This document shows, piece by piece, positions 10,330 to 21,310 of a stretch of DNA of 64,000 bases. The position numbers were made by a program, and so were the translations under genes. The stretch comes from Schistocephalus solidus (Eukaryota; Platyhelminthes; Cestoda; Diphyllobothriidea; Diphyllobothriidae). A model generated the notes under the pieces. The model ran no database searches and was not told where the DNA came from. It worked only from the letters and a program-made list of their open reading frames with translations. Location of the stretch: NCBI GenBank assembly GCA_017591395.1, contig WEDG01002913.1:366249-430248 (forward strand), in the 5' to 3' direction. The first letter of the stretch is position 1. Each line of letters begins with the position of its first letter.

Positions 10330-13300
10330 GCGAGAGGGGTGTAGGGGTACTAGTTAGGGGTAGCACCACACAGATAGCATTTGGTCGCTCCATTTGTCTC
10401 GTACAGGTGGTGAATGCTCCAGTGCCGCCTCTAACTGGTACCCAACTCTAACTTGTGGCTCCTCGAAGTTGGGTTCTTCCCAGTGGCCACACCCCGGGCA
10501 ACCGTCACGACCGGCGGGCTAAACCAGGTGAGGGTCTCCAGTGTTGTGTGTGCCTCCACACCCGGTATGTCTGACTCCAGAATTTCCCACCTCCCCCCCC
10601 TCTCAAAAAGTCCTACGGTGGGGGCGATAGCCCAGGCTAACTCGGGTCGTTCTCCCACTAAAACAAACCGTAACCCATAGTGGCTCTCGGCAGCCGTCTG
10701 GGATGTCCGAGTAGCCCTATTTAGGGACAGCACTGCTTGCCTCCTCGCGGAGGAAGGGGCTAGAAAAGGTGCCCTAAACAAATGCTGGGTATCACGTCTT
10801 CTGCAGCCGGCCGCGGCTCGCAGATTGCAAAATACGCGGTCGTAAAACTCAAACAAACAACAATACCCCCCGTCCCCATCCCCCTCGCCATACCCTCCAG
10901 GCTGCTCGGGTGAGTCCACTCACACTAGCAGCCTGGAATGTTCGTTCCCTTACAGACAATCCTAGGAGCAACCGGCCGGAACGTAGGACGGCGCTAGTCG
11001 CTCGGGAACTGGCGCTCTACAAGGTGGACCTTGCTGCTCTCAGCGAGACCCGATTCTCTCAGAAGGGTCAGCTGAAGGAGGTGGGTGCCGGCTACACCTT
11101 CTTCTGGAGCGGCCGGCCAAAGGCAGAGCGACGCGACGCTGGTGTTGCCTTTGCCATCCGGAACGACATCATGGGACGTCTGCCCTGTCTGCCGCAGGGT
11201 ATAAATGATCGCCTGCCTCTTCGGGGAGACCAGTTCGCCACCATCATCAGCGCCTACGCTCCCCCAATGACGAGTTCTGATGCGGCGAAGGACAAATTCT
11301 ACGAGGACCTGCACGCCTTGCTGGCGACTGTGCCGAAAGAGGACAAGTTAATTGTCCTTGGTGACTTCAATGCCCTCGTCGGGACGGACCACGCTGCCTG
11401 GCAGGGAGTGCTGGGTCCCCACGGTCTCGGTAGCTGCAACGATAACGGCCTCGTTCTTCTGCGCACGTGTGCGGAACACCGTCTCCTGCTGACCAACCCC
11501 TTCTTCCGCCTTCCGACGCGGGAGAAGGCCACGTGGATGCACCCTCGGTCGCGGCGCTGGCATCTGCTGGACTATGTTCTCGTCCGGAGGCGAGATCGAC
11601 AGGACGTGCTGGTAACCAAGGCGATCCGCGATGCTGATGGTTGAACAGATCACCGCCTCGTCATCTCCCAGATGAGGCTCCGACTGCAACCCCGACGAAG
11701 GCCCCAAGGTAAGAGGCCGCCATGTAAGTTAAATACTCTTTTATTAAATTTGCCTGCTCACTGTTTTGATTTCAGCAACCAAATAACCGAGAAACTGGAG
11801 GACCTGCATGCTCCAGATGATAACGCTACCGTGGAGACACGATGGTGTCAACTGCGAAATGTCATGCAGTCCACCGCCCTCGAAGTCCTCGGACGCGCAC
11901 GCCGTCAACACCAGGACTGGTTTGACGACAATGACGCCGACATCAGCAACTTACTCGCGGAGAAGAATGGACTACACAAAGCCTACATGGACCTTCGGAC
12001 TGACGCCACCAAAGCAGCCTTCTTCAGATGCCGGCGCATTGTAAAGCAACGGCTGCGAGAGATGCAGGATGCCTGGATGATCCGAAAGGCTGAGGAAATC
12101 CAGGGGTATGCGGACCGCAATGAAATGAAAAACTTCTTCAAAGCCATCAAGGCCATCTACGGTCCGTGTATCAAGGGGACCGCACCACTGCTCAGCTCTG
12201 ACGGCACAACACTGCTGACAGAGAAATCGCAAATTCCGAAGCGCTGGGCCGAGCACTTCAGAAGTGTCCTTAATTGCTCATCAGTCATCTCCGATGCTGC
12301 CATTGACCGGCTCCCTCATGTGGACACAAACAATGACCTGGATCTGCCGCCTTCCCTACCAGAAACGATCAGGGCCGTGCAGTAGATTTCCAGCGGTAAA
12401 GCACCGGGATCCGATGCAATCCCACCGGAAGTCTACAAGCATGGTGGGCCCCGGCTGATGGCAGAGCTCACAACACTCTTCCAGGAGATGTGGCGCCAAG
12501 GACAAGTTCCTCAGGATTTCAAAGACGCGACCATCGTCCATCTCTACAAACGGAAGGGGAACCGGCAGCTCTGTGATAATCACAGAGGCATCTCGTTGCT
12601 CAACATCGCCGGGAAGATCTTCGCCCGTATCCTTCTCAATCGTCTTAACGGTCACCTAGAGCAGGGCCTGCTCCCGGAAAGCCAATGTGGCTTCCGCCGA
12701 CACCGCGGAACAACCGATACACTACCTTCGTGGATCTATCGAAAGCCTTTGACACGGTGAATCGTGATGGACTGTGGAAAGTCATGCAGAAATTTGGTTG
12801 TCCTGAGCGGTTCACGCACATGGTGCGTCAGTTTCATGACGGGATGACGGCGCGCGTCACTGACAACGAGACGGTATCCGAAGCATTCGCAGTGACCAAC
12901 GGAGTGAAGCAGGGCTGCGTACTGGCCCCACCCTTTTCAGTCTTATGTTCTCGGCTATGCTGATGGACGCCTACCGTGATGAGCAGCCTGGTATCCGCAT
13001 CGCCTACAGAACTGACGGGCACCTTCTCAACAGTCGGTGTATGCAGGCTCCAACGCGCGTGTCTACGACTACAGCCCATGACTTGCTCTTCGCGGACGAC
13101 TGCGCCCTTAACACCGTGACGGAGGAGGACATGCAAAGGAGCATGGACCTCTTTGCCGAAGGCTGCGCCGATTTTTGGATTAACAATCAGTACAGTCAAA
13201 ACGGTTGTCATGCACCAGCCGCCACCCAGCACGGAATACAATGCTCCTCGAATCAATATCAACGGTGCTCAACTCAAAAACGTGTAAACCTTCGCTTATC

Positions 13301-14860
13301 TAGGAAGCACGATGTCGTGCAACACGAGAATCGATGACGAGGTTGCCCAACGGATCTCCAAAGCTAGTCAGGCCTTCGGCCTGTTGCAGGCCTCCGTGTG
13401 GAATCGCCACGGTATTCACCTGAACACCAAACTGAAGTTGTACAAGGCCGTCGTCTTGACGACACTCCTTTACGGAGCGGAAACCTGGACCGTCTACTCG
13501 AACCAAGTGAGGAAGCTGAATCACTTTCATCTCAGCTGCCTCCGCAAAATACTGAAGCTGAGATGACAAGACAGGATCCCGGACACGGAAGTCCTGGAGC
13601 GAACCGGAATCCTCAGCATCCACGCCATGCTGAGGCAAGTGCAACTGCGATGGAGCGGCCACCTAGTAAGAATGGACGACGAGCGACTACCCAAACGACT
13701 TTTCTACGGAGATGTCGCTACGGGTTCTCGCCGGCAGGGAGGTCAAAAACGACGCTACAAGGACACTTTGAAGAAATCGCTGAAGCAACTGCAAATCAAC
13801 TCGGCGACCTGGGAGGACCTCGCCCAGGATAGACCGGCATGGAGAAGATCAGTGAAGACTGGTTCAGCAATCTATGAGGCCAACCGGATCGCCGCCGCCA
13901 AGGACAAAAGAGCGGCACGAAAGTCACCAGCGCCCCGGACCAACACCGCCAATGCCCAGTCCCTGCCAACATGCCCGCGCTGTCAACGCATCTTCCGCGC
14001 GCGAATCGGCCTGGTTGGAAATCTTCGGACGCAATGCACCTACAATCCGACAATTCCAATTTCTACGTCAAATTCTGCCAACCCTCCTTCTGACTCCCCC
14101 ACCCTCACTCCTGGAATCAATTCCATTACTCCCACCATCATAGAGACCACATCCATCTACTCATCGCCTGTTACCCCCACCACCGCAACCACCACCGCCT
14201 TCGCCTTCACTATCACCACCACCGTCAGCGATGGGGAATCTCTCCTAAGCTCTACTCAATGCGACCGCACATTCACCTCACGCATCGGCCTGGTCGGTCA
14301 CTTGCGAATACATCGTACAGAGACCGGTGAGCCAGTGCCTGGAGCACCATCACACAGCAGAGATCGTCGCCTCCACTGCCCTCACTGTCCTCGCGCATTC
14401 ACTCATCGCATGGGCCTATTCGGTCCCATGCGCATCCATGACAGCGGAATTCACCACAATGCCAACAACACCGATACACCATGCATACCCTCCGCTCCTG
14501 CCATTCTTTGCGCTCCTGCCACCCCCACTACCATGAATGACATCCTCACAGCCTCTACCGATTTCTCCTGCCCACTGCGCCCGCAACTTAAACGCACGCA
14601 TCGGCCTGGTCGGTCACCTGCGAATCCATCGCACGGAGGCTGGTGAACCAGTGCCTGGGGCTCCGACATACAGTCGACGCGCCCGCCTTCACTGCCCTCA
14701 CTGCTCCCGCACATTTACACACCACATGGGCCTATTAGAACACATGCGACTCCACAAAAACCTCCGGTAAACCACCGGAGGCTAAGCTACATCAGCGCAC
14801 ACTACCTACACCAATACATCGACTACACCCTCACAATCACCATTTACCAGAGTATTTCAC
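10330..14860 (+). mobile_element. APE-type non-LTR retrotransposon (LINE), near full length, inactivated
   Basis: A GC-rich island in AT-rich surroundings. About 580 bp of GC-rich 5' sequence is followed by an endonuclease, reverse transcriptase and zinc-finger coding region (10910-14769) and a short 3' sequence. The boundaries are approximate, since I could not identify target-site duplications. The clade is probably RTE-like or a close relative (inference from the layout of the RT and the YGAETW...CLR.IL segment). Inserted in the same orientation as the NFX1 gene, inside intron 2. Confidence 0.88.
10910..14769 (+). pseudogene. LINE ORF: endonuclease, reverse transcriptase, five C2H2-like fingers; broken
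   Basis: Domains in order: exonuclease/endonuclease/phosphatase fold ([25 protein letters not shown] near 11357, DYVLV, TDHRLVIS); linker; RT (GKAPGSDAIPPEVYKHGG, DNHRGISLLNIAGKIFARIL, VDLSKAFDTVNR, KQGCVLAP, catalytic LLFADDC near 13085); thumb and C-terminal part ([17 protein letters not shown]); then fingers of the form CPRCQRIF..RIGLVG..R, with two finger pairs duplicated in tandem. Damage: TGA at 11642-11644; TAG at 12383-12385; a deletion with frameshift near 12718 removing roughly 20 residues between GTTD and TTFVDL; a one-base loss near 12928; an extra T near 13172; TAA near 13286; TGA at 13564-13566; a frameshift near 14575. The first codon of the open frame is GTG, so the original start is unclear. 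Confidence 0.88.
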
Positions 14861-14869
14861 GGTTACCTA

Positions 14870-15660
14870 GAAACCGTGGCTGGGAAGTCTGCCAATCTGA
14901 CGCTTCCACCAGACCACGCCGTCGGCTCAGTGTATGTGCTGTGTGTGTGTCGAGTGGCTGTCCAGTGGACTGGGAGTCAGACGGCGATGGCTGCTCCTTA
15001 TCCCCTGAGTTTGTGAATCCTGGTGTGTGCGTTATGGGGGCCTGGTCGTGCTGTGGTGCGCGAAGACGGGTACGCCGATCCGTCAGCCAATGCGCCCACT
15101 CTCACATCAGGCAACTGACCGGCTCGGACAGTGTCTGATGGAGGGGGTTGGGGAGAGAGTAGGGTCGACAGCTCATCGCATGTTCCTCACTATAAACAAT
15201 CTGACGCGCTTAAAACTATCACGATGCGCTAAAGCCGTGGCTTGGAAGGTGGCCAACTGACGGGATAACTCGGACCGCGTGGTCAGCCCAATGTATGTTT
15301 TGTGTGGAGTGGCTGACTGGCGAACTGAGAGTCAGGTTGCAATGGCTCCTTCTTAATGTGGCCTTTATGGCACTCCCACTCCGTGGGATCCGAGCCAGGT
15401 GTGGTGGCACGCCCAGGGGCGGCTCCGGCCGCGCCAGCCACATGCGCCCTCTCCCATCTCTGGTCTTCTTGACTCTGTCTTGACACCGGGCTCAGGTGAG
15501 GGAGGAGGAGAGAGTGTGGTAGCTGCAGCGCAAGGCTACTATCACTTAAAACTAATTCACGCGCAAGTCACTGTCCCTGCACCACCTGGTGGGGAGCATA
15601 CGGTGGATCTCGTCGAAATCGACGGTCGAACTGCCGATGTTATGCGAGAAACTATGCGGG
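14870..15660 (+). repeat. Dispersed repeat, two diverged tandem units of about 360 bp
   Basis: Unit 1 (about 14870-15234) and unit 2 (about 15235-15660) share ordered blocks: 'ccgtggct.ggaag', 'agtgtatgt/aatgtatgt', 'gagtggctg', 'gagagt' and 'aaaactatcacgatgcgc / aaaactaattcacgcgc'. Unit 2 also matches 48600-48975 (+) and 53060-53470 (-), including 'gcgccagccac.tgcgccc', 'ggtcttcttgact' and 'ctactatcacttaaaactaa'. No coding or Pol III box is visible; the family is unknown to me. It starts just after the LINE and could be partly LINE 3' sequence, but the other copies lack a LINE. Confidence 0.6.
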
Positions 15661-16076
15661 GACACCGACACCTATTGATTAGCCGAACCCTTCATTTGCA
15701 CCATTTATACGCGGGAGATCGTGCAAAACCTGAGTGCGGACTTGTGTGCGTTTTTGTTGGGCATGTATGGGAACAATCGTTCACACATCATTTGCGACAA
15801 ATACAATTTGCCTTATAAGGTTCTAGTGTTAATATAGTCTCTTTGCGCTCGTATTTTATTTTAATGCATATAGTCTACTTTTTATAATTCAGTACAACGT
15901 AATCTGGCATTTTCGTTTGTTGTTTATCGTATCTGCATTTGGGAGTTTTTTAACCAGTTCACTGCTACAAATGGGCAACGCGTCCGTGCGTGTATTTGAA
16001 AGATTAAAGCAGCAACTACTTGATGAAACGACCCGAATACCCTCTGGGGTTTCTACTTGGTTTATTTTTCTTACAG

Positions 16077-16321
16077 ACTTTGTCACCCTGGGCCCTGTCC
16101 ACCCTGCGTTTCGACCGTTAATCTGTCCTGTCCCTGTGGTCGAGTAGTTCGACGTGCGCGGTGCGGAGAACGCCCACCGAGTCCCTGTGGTGCCCGATGC
16201 ACTCGCGTATACAAAACCCCATTCGGTTGTGAACAAACAAAATGCGCTTTTGGCGGTCATCCCTGCCCAGATGTCTGTCATTTTGACGACTGTCCGCCCT
16301 GCCCACAGCTTATCAAAGCAG
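16077..16321 (+). CDS. NFX1: NFX1-type zinc finger protein, exon 3 (NF-X1 fingers 1-2)
   Basis: Encodes LCHPGPCPPC (end of finger 1), CPCGRVVRRARCG, then CTRVYKTPFGCEQTKCAFGG and CPDVCHFDDCPPCPQLIKA, a second Cys/His cluster with the family's C-x3-C...H-x3-C spacing. Starts after CTTACAG with one base that completes GAA (E) from exon 2. Ends AAAGCAG|GTATTT, phase 1. The join to 19896 rebuilds GTC (V) and gives LIKAVCYCGR. Confidence 0.93.
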
Positions 16322-16426
16322 GTATTTTTTAATTACTAACTTGTGCCTTCTAAATTCATGATTTTTTGTTAATTAAGTCTATATCTTGAACGGGACTACG
16401 TAAAACCTCTGTTTTTGTCTTACTGG

Positions 16427-16429
<3 letters not shown>

Positions 16430-16463
<34 letters not shown>
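16430..16463. repeat. (TA)n microsatellite at SINE array edge
   Basis: About 17 TA units immediately before the first SINE unit. The SINE 3' ends in this window are TA tracts, so this is probably the tail of the first (minus-strand) unit. Confidence 0.9.
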
Positions 16464-16467
<4 letters not shown>

Positions 16468-18245
16468 TAATGGGGCGCTCACCGATCGGTTACAGGACTC
16501 ACTGTGTTCCGTTGTGCCTTGGGGCTAACTCTCAAGCTCCCGCCAGCAGCCGTAAGGCAGCTATGTATATAGGCAGAATAACTCGACCGACAAAGACAAG
16601 GGAGACTGGAATGGCCATTTCTGGCTTATTAGCCGTCATCAGCCAGCCATACCCAATCCCAGGCGCTGCCGCGCCCGAGCCTCGAACCCGCGACCTTTGT
16701 TGGCAGAAGTCCAACGCTCTACCCACTGTGCCACGAGCTCGTTGTCTTGCCGGTTTCGATCGGGAATATTGACATTGGTAATGGGGCGCTCACCGATCGG
16801 TTACAGGACTCACTCGTCCCGTTGTGCCTTGGGGCTAACTCTCAAGCCCCGCCAGCAGCCGTAAGGCAGCTATGTATATAGGCAAAATACCCTGACCGAC
16901 AAAGACAAGGGAGACTGGAATGGCCATTTCTGGCTTATTAGCCGTCATCAGCCAGTCATACCCAACCCAGGCTGCCGCGCCCGAGCCTCGAACTCGCGAC
17001 CTTGTTGGGCAGAAGTCCAACGCTCTACCCACTGTGCTACGAGCTCGTTGTCTTGCCGGTTTCGATCGGGAATATTGACATTGGTAATGGGGCGCTCACC
17101 GATCGGTTACAGGACTCACTCGTCCCGTTGTGCCTTGGGGCTAACTCTCAAGCCCCGCCAGCAGCCGTAAGGCAGCTATGTATATAGGCAGAATAACTTG
17201 ACCGACAAAGACAAGGGAGACTGGAATGGCCATTTCTGGCTTATTAGCCGTCATCAGCCAGCCATACCCAAAACCCAGGCGCTGCCGCGCCCGAGCCTCG
17301 AACTCGCGACCTTGTTGGGCAGAAGTCCAACGCTCTACCCACTGTGCTACGAGCTCGTTGTCTTGCCGGTTTCGATCGGGAATATTGACATTGGTAATGG
17401 GGCGCTCACCGATCGGTTACAGGACTCACTCGTCCCGTTGTGCCTTGGGGCTAACTCTCAAGCCCGCCAGCAGCCGTAAGGCAGCTATGTATATAGGCTG
17501 AATAACTTGACCGACAAAGACAAGGGAGACTGGAATGGCCATTTCTGGCTTATTAGCCGTCATCAGCCAGCCATACCAAACCCAGGCGCTGCCGCGCCCG
17601 AGCCTCGAACTCGCGACCTTGTTGGGCAGAAGTCCAACGCTCTACCCACTGTGCTACGAGCTCGTTGTCTTGCCGGTTTCGATCGGGAATATTGACATTG
17701 GTAATGGGGCGCTCACCGATCGGTTACAGGACTCACTCGTCCCGTTGTGCCTTGGGGCTAACTCTCAAGCCCCGCCAGCAGCCGTAAGGCAGCTATGTAT
17801 ATAGGCAGAATAACTCGACCGACAAAGACAAGGGAGACTGGAATGGCCATTTCTGGCTTATTAGCCGTCATCAGCCAGCCATACCCAAACCCAGGCGCTG
17901 CCGCGCCCGAGCCTCGAACTCGCGACCTTGTTGGGCAGAAGTCCAACGCTCTACCCACTGTGCTACGAGCTCGTTGTCTTGCCGGTTTCGATCGGGAATA
18001 TTGACATTGGTAATGGGGCGCTCACCGATCGGTTACAGGACTCACTCGTCCCGTTGTGCCTTGGGGCTAACTCTCAAGCCCCGCCAGCAGCCGTAAGGCA
18101 GCTATGTATATAGGCAGAATAACTTGACCGACAAAGACAAGGGAGACTGGAATGGCCATTTCTGGCTTATTAGCCGTCATCAGCCAGCCATACCCAAACC
18201 CAGGCGCTGCCGCGCCCGAGCCTCGAACTCGCGACCTTGTTGGGC
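16464..18245 (-). mobile_element. Tandem array of six tRNA-derived SINE units (period about 308 bp)
   Basis: Units begin (TTGGTAATGG) at 16464, 16775, 17081, 17391, 17698 and 18007, with spacings of 306-311 bp, and differ at only a few positions. On the minus strand each complete unit has a tRNA-like head: box A-like TAGCACAGTGGG, then GTAGAGCGTTGGACTTCTGC, then box B-like GCGAGTTCGAGGCTC. The segment resembles tRNA-Arg(UCU). A body follows with GGCTGATGACGGCTAATAAG and CCTTGTCTTTGTCGGT. The sixth unit is cut at 18245 by an inverted unit. Chance open frames through the array are not genes. Confidence 0.9.
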
Positions 18246-18531
18246 TGCTGGCGGGGCTTGAGAGTTAGCCCCAAGGCACAACGGGACGAGTGAGTCCTGT
18301 AACCGATCGGTGAGCGCCCCATTACCAATGTCAATATTCCCGATCGAAACCGGCAAGACAACGAGCTCGTAGCACAGTGGGTAGAGCGTTGGACTTCTGC
18401 CCAACAAGGTCGCGAGTTCGAGGCTCGGGCGCGGCAGCGCCTGGGTTTTGGGTATGGCTGGCTGATGACGGCTAATAAGCCAGAAATGGCCATTCCAGTC
18501 TCCCTTGTCTTTGTCGGTCAAGTTATTCTGC
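18246..18531 (+). mobile_element. Inverted SINE unit closing the array
   Basis: From 'tgctggcggggcttgagag' the sequence is the reverse complement of the preceding units, permuted so that it starts in the middle of a unit. It carries box A-like 'tagcacagtggg' at 18370-18381 and box B-like 'gcgagttcgaggctc' at 18412-18426 on the plus strand, and ends directly in a TA tract. With the array it forms a large inverted repeat. Confidence 0.9.

Positions 18532-18609
<78 letters not shown>
18532..18609. repeat. (TA)n microsatellite
   Basis: About 39 TA units with one 'tatg' interruption near the left end, joining the inverted SINE unit to the next SINE copy. Confidence 0.95.
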
Positions 18610-18612
<3 letters not shown>

Positions 18613-18827
18613 AGGTGTGCCACATTTGGGATTGGGTATGACTGGCTGATGACGGCTAATAAGCCAGAAATGGCCATTCCGGTCTCCCTTGTCTTTGTCG
18701 GTTCCACCTTATCAGCATATGCTACATGTCGCTATGCGACCGCCTGCGAGGGCTCTAGTCTGAGCTCCAGGGCACAACGGAACATACATGTTCCTTAAGC
18801 AGATCGGTGAGCCCCCACACTATCATG

Positions 18828-18888
<61 letters not shown>
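18610..18888 (+). mobile_element. Dispersed SINE copy with (TA)n tail
   Basis: Body sequence 'gactggctgatgacggctaa' and 'tcccttgtctttgtcggt', then 3' part 'ctatgcgaccgcctgcgagg' and 'agatcggtgagcccccacac', followed by a (TA)n tail at 18827-18888. More diverged than the array units. The tRNA-like head is absent (5' truncated). Confidence 0.8.
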
Positions 18889-18892
<4 letters not shown>

Positions 18893-19089
18893 ATTTAAAA
18901 ACTTTAACCAGCCGGATTATATTGAACTCAATCTACCCTTCAGGGATTACAAACTACCTGCTATTTACATTCCGTCTAAGGCAAGTCACACATTTCTCTA
19001 AGCTATTGGAAATGGACGTGGGCCCTGTTGTATACGTTATAAGCAACATTTATAAAAGGACTTTTCACGGTGGGGCAAAATCGTCACTA

Positions 19090-19250
19090 TAAACTTTTTT
19101 AAACCGAAGATACCCTTTCTTACAGTTTAAAATTTAGTGAAGACGTAAGTGGCTACGAAATGAATTCTAAGAAAAAAATATTTTCTTGCATGTTTTTTTA
19201 TAAAATATATTTGAATTTATAAGGCCATCGACAAGCAATGAGAATATCCT
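19090..19250 (+). repeat. Fragment of foldback element family
   Basis: Contains 'taaaccgaagataccctttc', 'aaatgaattctaag' and 'ataaaatatatttgaattta' followed by 'taaggccatcg', the same ordered blocks as the right arms at 23560-23900, 34415-34766 and 38820-39170. Confidence 0.6.
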
Positions 19251-19895
19251 CCTGGCCACCCATGTTGGTCTCGTTTGGAGAAATGACCAATTAGGTCATC
19301 ATTTTATTTATTTATTTTGTTTTGATGCATGTGTAAATCTAATTATTTTATTCTATACATTATTGAAATCCATTTTACACGAAATTGTTGTTCAAGTGTG
19401 AGATTTTTTGTTATAGATAGATGGCGTCTTTCATACATTTTTGCAATATGACCTGAATTTATTGGATTGTTGAACTAATTGGTAGGCAATTTCTTTGAAA
19501 AGATTTTTCTTGTTGCTATGACGAGAAATACCTACTCGACTTATGTTACCGAAGTAGTAATTTCGTTGGAAGCAAAAGTATCAAGATTTTGACTTAACTT
19601 AGACCTACACTGCATGTTTTTCAGAATTGCACCGTCTCTTACCTAGCCCTTTGTATTTGAAGTCATGTTCCAACATTGCCGTAGTTGTTTCATGACGTTT
19701 AGGATGTACTGTATGAATCAAAAACTCATCAGAGGATATTCAACTGAAATATTTTTTTAGTGATAGCGGTCGTCCAGTGGGAAGCCCACGGCGTTTGAAT
19801 TAACATGAGATTGTATTTCAGGAATTTTGGCTCCTACTACAATGACAGCTACCTTGCAGTGCGTTAAAGTATTATAAATTGTGTTTTTTAAACAG

Positions 19896-20236
19896 TCTGC
19901 TACTGTGGTCGCGTGGATGAGCTCACCATCTGTGGAGGTGAGAAGGCGAAACGCTACCATCTAGAGGGTGTAGATCCACTGGAGGACGATCTTGATGCCT
20001 GCGATCTTGCCTGCTTGTCAGAAGCAGATGCTGCCTTTGCTCGTCCGTACAGTGCCCTCAATAGAGCTCTATTTGTCGGTACTGTCTTCTCTTGTGAACA
20101 AGCCTGTGGGCGGATGCTCAATTGTAGGCATCATAGGTGTCAGGCCCTTTGCCATCCCGGAGATTGCCAACCGTGTCAGCTTCTTCCGGCCTTCTGCCTT
20201 ACATGCCCATGCGGACGTGTACCGCTGAGCAAATTG
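19896..20236 (+). CDS. NFX1: NFX1-type zinc finger protein, exon 4 (NF-X1 finger 3)
   Basis: Begins TC TGC TAC TGT GGT (V)CYCGRVDELTICGGEKAKR, followed by an acidic insert with few Cys (LEGVDPLEDDLDACDLACLS). Then comes a canonical finger, CEQACGRMLNCRHHRCQALC followed by HPGDCQPC, and then CPCGRVPLSKL, matching the family's CPCG.TPLS.L. Acceptor TTTAAACAG|TC (phase 1), donor TTG|GTAAGA (phase 0). Confidence 0.93.
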
Positions 20237-20273
20237 GTAAGAAAAAGTGCATGCCCTTGAAAATTTCGCCGTC

Positions 20274-20298
20274 TTCTTCTTCTTCTTCTTCTTCTTCA
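20274..20298. repeat. (CTT)n tract close to exon 4 donor
   Basis: Eight CTT units starting 38 nt after the 5' splice site of intron 4. Confidence 0.9.
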
Positions 20299-20859
20299 TC
20301 GTGCTGCAAACCACTCCTCCCCAGTTTCTTTTCGCACGGTTGCTACCGCAACACCGCGCCCAAACACTGTGACAATAATAACCAACCTCTTCAGCATGAT
20401 AGTTGCCATGGCAAATGTCACATTTTTACTGGACATGGAAACAATTAGTCGTTAGGCCAAATTGACAGTATTCGGGTTTAAGGCTTTCCCACTGTACGAA
20501 ACCTAGGGTAGTTGAGCGAACGTCTTTGATTTGCCGCTTGAAGTCAGTACTGTGCTGCTGCTCGTTTTCCCCTGGGTTGCTAACTGTGATCTCCTCACGT
20601 TTTTTTATATCTGTCGATGTGCCATCATAAGTCATGCTAGGCATGCCACGCAAAAGTTGATGCCATGGGAAAAGCCGAAATAACTGAACTTAAAATGCGT
20701 ATGCAGCCTTTCCATGGCAAACAGTATAAGCTTTGTGAATGTACTAGAGACTCGTCTCATGTCTTTGCATATGCCCTCATTACTACATTCACACTGTTTT
20801 ACAAAAATAACCGCTACGAAGTAGTTTTGCTATGCGGCCGCAGATGTCTGATAAGTTAA

Positions 20860-21310
20860 TTCCGGCCCGCAAACGCATGTTGGTCGAGTAAGGCAGTTTG
20901 TAATCACGAATGGAGGCGAAAGTCAGCATTCTAGGTGTGTGTATAAGTGAAGCAGAAGGTTGTTTGTTCACCGGAATCATGGCTTTATTCGTCTGAGCTT
21001 TCGAACTCTTACTGGAGTCCATAGTCAGAGATAAAACAGCAACATAAACGAGTAACATTTATAGGGGTAGGGGCCAATCAGACAGCAGTAGTGCCAGTCT
21101 GGAGGTTTTTACGCAGGGCCCTGTATGCCGGCGCAAGTTCGATAAATCGATTGACCGAGTTCTCCTCGGAGGCCCAGGCTTCAATCAATTCTCGGCTTGT
21201 ATTGCATCTGGCGTGGGCGATGATCTTCGTGGCTGCGAAGTTAAACTCGTGACCCGTTTCGTAGGTGTGGGCAGCCACTTGCGATAAACCGTCACCCCGT
21301 CTCACAGCTC
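20860..21310 (-). mobile_element. Penelope-like element relic: GIY-YIG C-terminus and 3' end
   Basis: On the minus strand, 21305-21078 reads RAVRRGDGLSQVAAHTYETG, then HEFNFAATKIIAHARCNTSR, then ELIEAWAS.ENSVNRFIELA and PAYRALR. This is the end of the GIY-YIG endonuclease domain in Penelope-like ORFs (AAH....GH.F.., R.L.EAW). Upstream, the YIG part has decayed. Downstream follows a non-coding 3' segment with a hammerhead-like hairpin (20995-21028). Confidence 0.7.
20995..21028 (-). ncRNA. Hammerhead-like ribozyme relic in Penelope-like 3' region
   Basis: On the minus strand: CTGACTA, then a hairpin with stem GGACTC / GAGTTC (six pairs, one G-U), then GAAA and GCTC. The hammerhead core is CUGANGA, stem II, GAAA. 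All but one core base is present (G to T in CTGACTA). Penelope-like elements are known to carry minimal hammerheads near their ends, so the position fits. The core change suggests it is inactive. Helices I and III were not resolved. Confidence 0.45.

Larger units (their letters stand above)
8389..16076 (+). other. NFX1 intron 2 (7.7 kb)
   Basis: Donor GTGAGT, acceptor TTATTTTTCTTACAG. It is expanded by a LINE (about 10.3-14.9 kb) and a duplicated repeat (14.9-15.7 kb). I see no supported gene in 8908-10330, which is plain AT-rich sequence, or in 15661-16076. Confidence 0.85.
16322..19895 (+). other. NFX1 intron 3 (3.6 kb)
   Basis: Donor GTATTT, acceptor TTTTTAAACAG. Almost two thirds is SINE array and TA microsatellite (16430-18888). 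The remainder, 19251-19895, is AT-rich with nothing I recognise. Confidence 0.85.

Noticed and set aside
10431..10919. 162-codon minus-strand frame in the LINE 5' region
   Set aside because: It is antisense to a GC-rich LINE leader and has no motif. Long frames are expected in such composition.
16464..18245. CRISPR-like or protein-coding repeat array
   Set aside because: The 308-bp period has no spacers and each unit has tRNA-like boxes. The overlapping open frames on both strands are by-products of the repeat.
18505..19001. Proteins with long Tyr-Ile runs
   Set aside because: Translations of (TA)n microsatellites.
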